NCBI GenBank assembly: GCA_030684405.1
Contig: JAUXYA010000005.1
Span: forward strand, 247,509-311,508
Length of the DNA: 64,000 nucleotides
DNA from: Burkholderiales bacterium
GTDB taxonomy: Bacteria; Pseudomonadota; Gammaproteobacteria; Burkholderiales; SG8-41
Direction of reading: 5' to 3'
Positions 59,108-64,000 of this stretch are shown in pieces. The translations under genes and the position numbers were made by a program. The stretch's first letter is position 1. The number at the start of each line of letters is the position of its first letter. The notes below the pieces were generated by a model. The model ran no database searches and was not told the DNA's origin. It saw nothing but the letters and a program-made list of their open reading frames with translations.

Positions 59108-59857
59108 ATGAAATTTGGCGCCATCATCATCGGCGATGAAATACTGTCGGGCAAACGCCAGGACAAGCACCTCGCCAAAGTCATAGCCACGCTCGGTGAG
59201 CGCGGCCTTGAGCTGTCCTGGGCCCAGTATCTGGGCGACGACCCGGAACTGATTACGACGACGCTCAGGCGCACCTTCGCCGGCGCCGACGCCGTGTTCA
59301 GCTTCGGCGGAATCGGCGCGACCCCCGACGACCATACCCGGCAGTGTGCTGCGCGGGCCGGGGACGTTGCCCTGAAGCTGCACCCGCAGGCCGAGGCCGA
59401 GATCCGCGGACGTTTCGTCGATGACCCGAAAGGGGTGACGCCGCAGCGCCTGATGATGGGTGAATTCCCGGAAGGCGCGGAGATCATTCCCAATCCATAC
59501 AACCGCATTCCCGGGTTCAGTTTCTGCAACCACCATTTCCTGCCGGGTTTTCCGGAAATGGCCTGGCCGATGATGGCCTGGGTGCTGGACCACCGTTATG
59601 CCGGGATCAGCGCCGAGCGCGCGGCCGAGGCGGCCATCATCGTGCGCGATGCCGGCGAGAGCCAGTTGATCGAATTGATGAACGAGTGCCTGCGCACCTA
59701 TCCGGCACTGAAGGTGTTCAGCCTGCCCCGGGTGACGCCAGAGCGTTACATCGAGCTCGGCGTGCGCGGCAGCGCGGCGCAGGTGCCGCAAGCGATCGCG
59801 ATGCTGCAGACCGGCGTGAGCCGGCTGGGTTTTCCCTGGACACCGGCCGCTGCCTGA
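59108..59857 (+). CDS. Molybdopterin-binding (MoaB/CinA-N-like) protein
   Basis: FGAIIIGDEILSGKRQDKHL; VFSFGGIGATPDDHTRQ. Confidence 0.9.
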   Translation: MKFGAIIIGDEILSGKRQDKHLAKVIATLGERGLELSWAQYLGDDPELITTTLRRTFAGADAVFSFGGIGATPDDHTRQCAARAGDVALKLHPQAEAEIRGRFVDDPKGVTPQRLMMGEFPEGAEIIPNPYNRIPGFSFCNHHFLPGFPEMAWPMMAWVLDHRYAGISAERAAEAAIIVRDAGESQLIELMNECLRTYPALKVFSLPRVTPERYIELGVRGSAAQVPQAIAMLQTGVSRLGFPWTPAAA

Positions 59858-59885
59858 GACTTGGAAGCGGCATCGGTAAATGAAA

Positions 59886-59918
59886 GAAGCCCCCGGAAAA
59901 ATCCGGGGGCTTCTTTTT
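59886..59918. terminator. Bidirectional terminator between convergent genes
   Basis: GAAGCCCCCGGA-aaaa-TCCGGGGGCTTC then TTTTT. Confidence 0.85.
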
Positions 59919-59942
59919 GCTGCGAGTTGCGTGGAAAGCGGA

Positions 59943-60488
59943 TTACGCTTTCTTGCTGGCCTTCTTCACCGAGGCGGTCGCCTGTGTAGCGGCGACTTCC
60001 AGGTTCGACTGGGTGGCCTGGGCAAACTGCTTGGCGACTTTCGACAGGTTGTCATACGCCGAGTTGACGGCGGCGATACCCGACTTGATCGCGGCGATGC
60101 CGACTTCAGAGCCCGCCGGGGCGGTCTTCACCATTTTGTCGAGGCTGGAGACGACTTCCTTGTTGAACACGGAAACCTGTGCTTCGACCAGCTTGCCGAA
60201 TTCGGCTTGCGTTTCGCTCGCGCAGTCATACATGCTCTTGGCATAGGCCGTGGCTTTTTCCAGGCTCGGTTGCGCCATGGTGTCTTTCAGCGCGGTCAGT
60301 TGCTGGAAATCCTTGACGGCGGCCAGGGCTTTCGCACCTTCGAAGCTGTCGGAGAAAGCGGCCTTGGCCGCTTTCAGCTGCAAGTCCATCATGCGCTCGG
60401 CACCTTCGATTGCCACGCCAGCGAACTTCATCGCGGCCTCAAGGTTGGCTTTGTTCATTGCAATAAGTTGCTCGGGGTTCTGATACAT
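59943..60488 (-). CDS. Phasin family protein
   Basis: NPEQLIAMNKANLEAAMKFAGVAIEGAERMMDLQLKAAKAAFSDS. Confidence 0.92.
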   Translation of the reverse strand: MYQNPEQLIAMNKANLEAAMKFAGVAIEGAERMMDLQLKAAKAAFSDSFEGAKALAAVKDFQQLTALKDTMAQPSLEKATAYAKSMYDCASETQAEFGKLVEAQVSVFNKEVVSSLDKMVKTAPAGSEVGIAAIKSGIAAVNSAYDNLSKVAKQFAQATQSNLEVAATQATASVKKASKKA

Positions 60489-60687
60489 GGATAATCTCCT
60501 TTTAAATCAAATAGTTAGGAGGTTTAACCCTCCGCTTTGGGTGCAGTTATATTGCACCGCACAATTTGAATTATAGGGGCTGAAAGAAGTATGTCAAGGC
60601 TTTGGCCATAATATTTATTGCATCGCAGCATTTTGCGGCGGGTAATCATTCATTTTGATCATTTTGATACACTGACTCGCTATGCTA

Positions 60688-60725
60688 TCTATAAAATATC
60701 ATTATAATCAATAAGTTATAATTTA
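60688..60725 (-). repeat. AT-rich dispersed element upstream of the HIT gene
   Basis: Minus strand TAAATTATAACTTATTGATTATAATGATATTTTAT. Confidence 0.6.
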
Positions 60726-60774
60726 CGCCGGATGAGCCGGTTCGGCCCACTCTTTAACTGAAGATGGTGAAGCC

Positions 60775-61113
60775 ATGACTACCCTGTTCAGCAAGATCAT
60801 TGCCCGCGAAATCCCGGCAGACATCATCTACGAGGATGAACTCTGTCTGGCCTTCCGCGATATCAATCCCCAGGCACCCATTCATGTGCTGCTGATTCCA
60901 AAGCAGGAAATTACTAAACTGGTGGATGCAGTTGCCGGAGACCAGGCTTTGCTGGGCCATTTGCTGCTTGCAGCGGGCAAGGTCGCCCGGCAACTCGGGG
61001 TAGGCGATGCCTTCAGACTGGTGGTGAACAACGGCGCGGCAGTCGGGCAGTCGGTGTTTCATCTCCACCTGCATCTGCTCGCCGGTCGGCCAATGCACTG
61101 GCCGCCGGGCTGA
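60775..61113 (+). CDS. HIT (histidine triad) family protein
   Basis: TLFSKIIAREIPADIIYEDELCLAFRDINPQAPIHVLLIPK; HLHLHLLAGRPMHWPPG. Confidence 0.95.
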   Translation: MTTLFSKIIAREIPADIIYEDELCLAFRDINPQAPIHVLLIPKQEITKLVDAVAGDQALLGHLLLAAGKVARQLGVGDAFRLVVNNGAAVGQSVFHLHLHLLAGRPMHWPPG

Positions 61114-61137
61114 TCACAAGGCTGATAACCGCGCCGT

Positions 61138-62736
61138 TCAGTCGACGACCAGCGTCGGCAACTCGATTGTGATCTGCACGCCGCTGCCGTCTGCAAGGTC
61201 GGCGGCCGTGGCGCGGCCGCGGTGGAATTCAGCCACCAGCCGCACGATGTACAAGCCCAGCCCGAGGTGGATGTCGGGTGCCTGTTTTTCACCCGCCGAC
61301 TTTTCGCGCGCGGACTGCATGGACTCGAACAGCTGCAGGTTTTCGGGCAGTCGCGGCCCACGGTTGCTCACTGTGAGCAGGGCAGTAGTGCCGCGCATCG
61401 TCAGTGCCACCTTCACCGGCGTTCCAGGCTCGGCGAAATCGGTGGCATTGGCTGCGAGCTTGTCGAGCATCTGCGCGTACAGCTGCGGCGCGCCACTGAG
61501 CATCACGGGATGTCCCGGCAACTGCAGTTCGAAACGGCGATCCGGATAGGCTGCGGCATAACCCGCCACGCAGCCCGCCAGCACCTCTGCCGCATCGTAG
61601 CGTTCGCGTTCGCTGTCGCGCACGGTTTGCTCCAGCCGCGTGGCCTCCGCCATCCGCGTCAGCACGGTGTCGAGCCGGAGCAGACCGTCTTCCGCGCGCT
61701 CCAGGTACACGCCGCTGTCCGCGGGCAATCCTTTCAGCCGCAGGTTGTCCAGAGAGGAGCGCAGCACCGCGATCGGCGTGCGCAGTTCGTGGGCCAGCCG
61801 CCGCGCGAGGTTCTCGAGATAGGCATTGGTGTCGGCAAGCCGCTTCAGTGCCAGCGAGAAGCTGCGCGACAGGTCGCCGATCTCATCGCGTGCGCTGCTG
61901 GCGGACACCAGTGCGCGCACGTTCCCGCGCGAATCGATGGCCTGTTCGGCTTCATCGCGGAGGCGGCGCAGCCGCAGCGACAGCCGCGAGGCGAACAGCA
62001 GCAGCACCAGCGCCGCCGCGCCGAAGGCGACCAGGGTGACGGCGATGAGGCGCTCAATCGCGCGGTGACGGAAGGACACCGCGGCAGCCGTGCTCTCCTC
62101 CACGATGGCAACGCCGACAACGGTTTCGCCGATCCATACCGGCTGGGTGACGCTGACGATGGGCGGGCTGCCGCCGGGTCCCGGCCGGCGCCGGATGGAG
62201 ACGGCGCCGTCCAACGCACGTTCAACCTCGCGCCCGCCGAAAATGACGTCATCCGGAATGAATTCCTCCGCCGGCAGCGCTGGCGTATCCAGCCAGCGCG
62301 CCAGCAGTGGCCGCAGCACTGCGCGTAGCGTGCGTTCAACGACCCCGAAGGTGGTCTCGGCGCCGGCGTTTCCGGTGTCGCCGGCGATATCGCCAGCCAC
62401 GGCAATCAACTGCAGCCGCCTATCCACGAACCAGATGCGCAGCCCGGCGCGGGCGATGCCGGTGAGCAGCGTGCGCACCTCTGCGCGTGCCATCGCGCCG
62501 TCTGCGGAGTCCTCCTGCAGCGTAGCCAGCCGCGGCCGGTCGTGCAGTGCCGCCGCGATGGCACGCGCCGCCGCGGCGAGCTGGCGCTCCTGCTGCTCGC
62601 GCAGAAGCTGTTCGGTGGCGCTGACGTAGGAATAACCGGCCCAGGGGATGACCAGCAGGACCAGTGCCACCAGCACGATGCGGCCACGCAAACCGATCGC
62701 GGGCAGCACCGGGGAGTTCAGTCCGCGCTCCGCCAC
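61138..62736 (-). CDS. Sensor histidine kinase
   Basis: LARRLAHELRTPIAVLRSSLDNLRL H-box; two TM segments; HAMP; ATPase region LGLGLYIVRLVAEFH. Confidence 0.92.
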   Translation of the reverse strand: MAERGLNSPVLPAIGLRGRIVLVALVLLVIPWAGYSYVSATEQLLREQQERQLAAAARAIAAALHDRPRLATLQEDSADGAMARAEVRTLLTGIARAGLRIWFVDRRLQLIAVAGDIAGDTGNAGAETTFGVVERTLRAVLRPLLARWLDTPALPAEEFIPDDVIFGGREVERALDGAVSIRRRPGPGGSPPIVSVTQPVWIGETVVGVAIVEESTAAAVSFRHRAIERLIAVTLVAFGAAALVLLLFASRLSLRLRRLRDEAEQAIDSRGNVRALVSASSARDEIGDLSRSFSLALKRLADTNAYLENLARRLAHELRTPIAVLRSSLDNLRLKGLPADSGVYLERAEDGLLRLDTVLTRMAEATRLEQTVRDSERERYDAAEVLAGCVAGYAAAYPDRRFELQLPGHPVMLSGAPQLYAQMLDKLAANATDFAEPGTPVKVALTMRGTTALLTVSNRGPRLPENLQLFESMQSAREKSAGEKQAPDIHLGLGLYIVRLVAEFHRGRATAADLADGSGVQITIELPTLVVD

Positions 62737-63413
62737 CGGTAGCCCAGTCCATACACTGTGTCGATGCGGGCGAAGTGCGGGTCCACTGCTGCGAACTTGC
62801 GGCGCATGCGCTTGATGTGGGAGGTGATGGTGCTGTCATCGACGACGATATGCGCCTCGGCCATCAACTGCTCGCGGTTCCTGACATGGCCCGGGTGGCG
62901 CGCCAGCGCATGCACCAGCCAGAACTCGGTCAGCGTGAGATCGACGGCGCGGCCGTTCCAGCGCACTGTGAAGCGCTTGAGGTCGATGGTCAGCGCGCCG
63001 CGGTTCAAGGTGTCTTCGGCGCCCTCGGCTGCGGTGCCCAGCGCGGCGCGGCGGAACAGTGCCGCCACGCGCGCCAGCAGGTGGGGCAGGCTGACGCTCT
63101 TGGTGACATAGTCGTCGGCTCCCAGGCGCAGGCCGGCGACCATGTCGAACTCGTTGTCACGGGCGGTGAGGAAAATGATCGGCAGCGTCGCCGACTGGTT
63201 GCGCAGCTCGCGGCACAGCGCGAAGCCGGCATCCGGTTCGCTGCCGAGGCCGATGTCGAGCAGCACCAGATCGGGCAGGCTTGCCTGCAAGCCGGTTGTT
63301 GCTGAGGCGCGGTCGGCGTAGAGCTGCACTGCGTAGCCGTGCGCTGAGAGTGCATCGGCATAGTTCGCACCGATGGCGGGGTCGTCCTCGATAATGGCGA
63401 TGCGCTGGGCCAT
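62718..63413 (-). CDS. OmpR-type response regulator
   Basis: RIAIIEDDPAIGANYADAL receiver; winged-helix DSTITSHIKRMRRKFAAVDPHFARIDTVYGLGYRW. Confidence 0.92.
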   Translation of the reverse strand: MAQRIAIIEDDPAIGANYADALSAHGYAVQLYADRASATTGLQASLPDLVLLDIGLGSEPDAGFALCRELRNQSATLPIIFLTARDNEFDMVAGLRLGADDYVTKSVSLPHLLARVAALFRRAALGTAAEGAEDTLNRGALTIDLKRFTVRWNGRAVDLTLTEFWLVHALARHPGHVRNREQLMAEAHIVVDDSTITSHIKRMRRKFAAVDPHFARIDTVYGLGYRWRSAD

Positions 63414-63572
63414 GATGGTCGCGCTGACTATACCGCAGCGCTGACGGCGCAGCGGCCCTGCCACCGCTTTGCCATAATTCTTCGCCACTTTGCCATGTCC
63501 TGGCATTGCGTTGCCATCCCGGCTTGTTGAAATGATCCTGCCCGATCGGGGTGCATGCAAAGGAGAACAAAC

Positions 63573-63734
63573 ATGAACGCATCTTCAAACGCGACCATTA
63601 CCCGGACCGTCCTCACGACCCGGCAGATCGCCTGGGATTTCTGCATCTGGCTGGCACACGCCGCGGTGTCGGGCGTGCTGATTGGCGTCGCCTGCGCTGC
63701 GGTGGTGGTGTTGCTTGCGACGGCAGGTGCCTGA
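63573..63734 (+). CDS. 53-aa predicted small membrane protein
   Basis: MNASSNATITRTVLTTRQIAWDFCIWLAHAAVSGVLIGVACAAVVVLLATAGA with aaaggagaac ribosome-binding site; divergent from the response regulator. Confidence 0.6.
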   Translation: MNASSNATITRTVLTTRQIAWDFCIWLAHAAVSGVLIGVACAAVVVLLATAGA

Positions 63735-63932
63735 GGGTGCAGGGCGCTGCGGGCCGGTGACTGGGGCTTGCGTGAAGAACCGATTGATTTTCTCCCCGCG
63801 ATCACGACGTGGTATGGCGCAAGCCCTACCGGTCCCCAGTTTCTGGCCCACAGCGCCTTGGCGGCGACTATTGAGAATTATCAAACCCCATGACACGGCA
63901 TATCTATTCCGACATGTTTCCCTCACCCTCGA

Positions 63933-63955
63933 TCCCTCTCCCGGAGGGAGAGGGA
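63933..63955. repeat. Intergenic hairpin TCCCTCTCCC/GGGAGAGGGA
   Basis: 10-bp perfect inverted repeat with 3-nt loop. Confidence 0.75.
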
Positions 63956-64000
63956 TGCAAAGCCCTTCTCCCGTCGGGACAGGGGGACACTTGAAGCGGA

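Overview
GC-rich chromosomal window that reads as betaproteobacterial (DUF3567, GreB, Bug-type receptor, phasin and nas gene content; lineage is inference). About 50 protein genes are supportable. Main blocks: (1) secD(partial)-secF, DedA, purB, an EamA exporter, DUF3567, a class II aldolase, a Bug-type solute receptor, an exonuclease/GIY-YIG fusion, IclR, greB, a degenerate HtrA-like PDZ protein; (2) a filamentous-haemagglutinin-type secreted protein with a poly-proline tail, LutA, an EAL protein, an MFS carrier; (3) an 18.5-22.2 kb patch holding gene relics (GGDEF, pnp, a UMP/CMP-kinase-like gene), two TraR/DksA zinc-finger proteins, a frameshifted methyltransferase and a stand-alone Hen1-like RNA methyltransferase; (4) an assimilatory nitrate/nitrite cluster (nasT, nrtABC-like, FAD oxidoreductase, nasA, cobA, nirBD) with an ANTAR-type leader; (5) lutB-mmsA-lutC; (6) a multi-subunit Mrp-type cation antiporter operon abutting a truncated second mnhG; (7) a TRAP transporter plus organic-acid catabolic genes; (8) CBS, MoaB/CinA-like, phasin, HIT and a two-component system. 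The most notable unexplained signals are an AT-rich ~33 bp dispersed element found about 7 times, a 40-aa micro-ORF that duplicates the NasA Fe-S N-terminus and overlaps the nasA start, a three-block 'mini-pnp' remnant, and the Hen1-like/TraR patch. All homology calls come from reading motifs; no database search was run.
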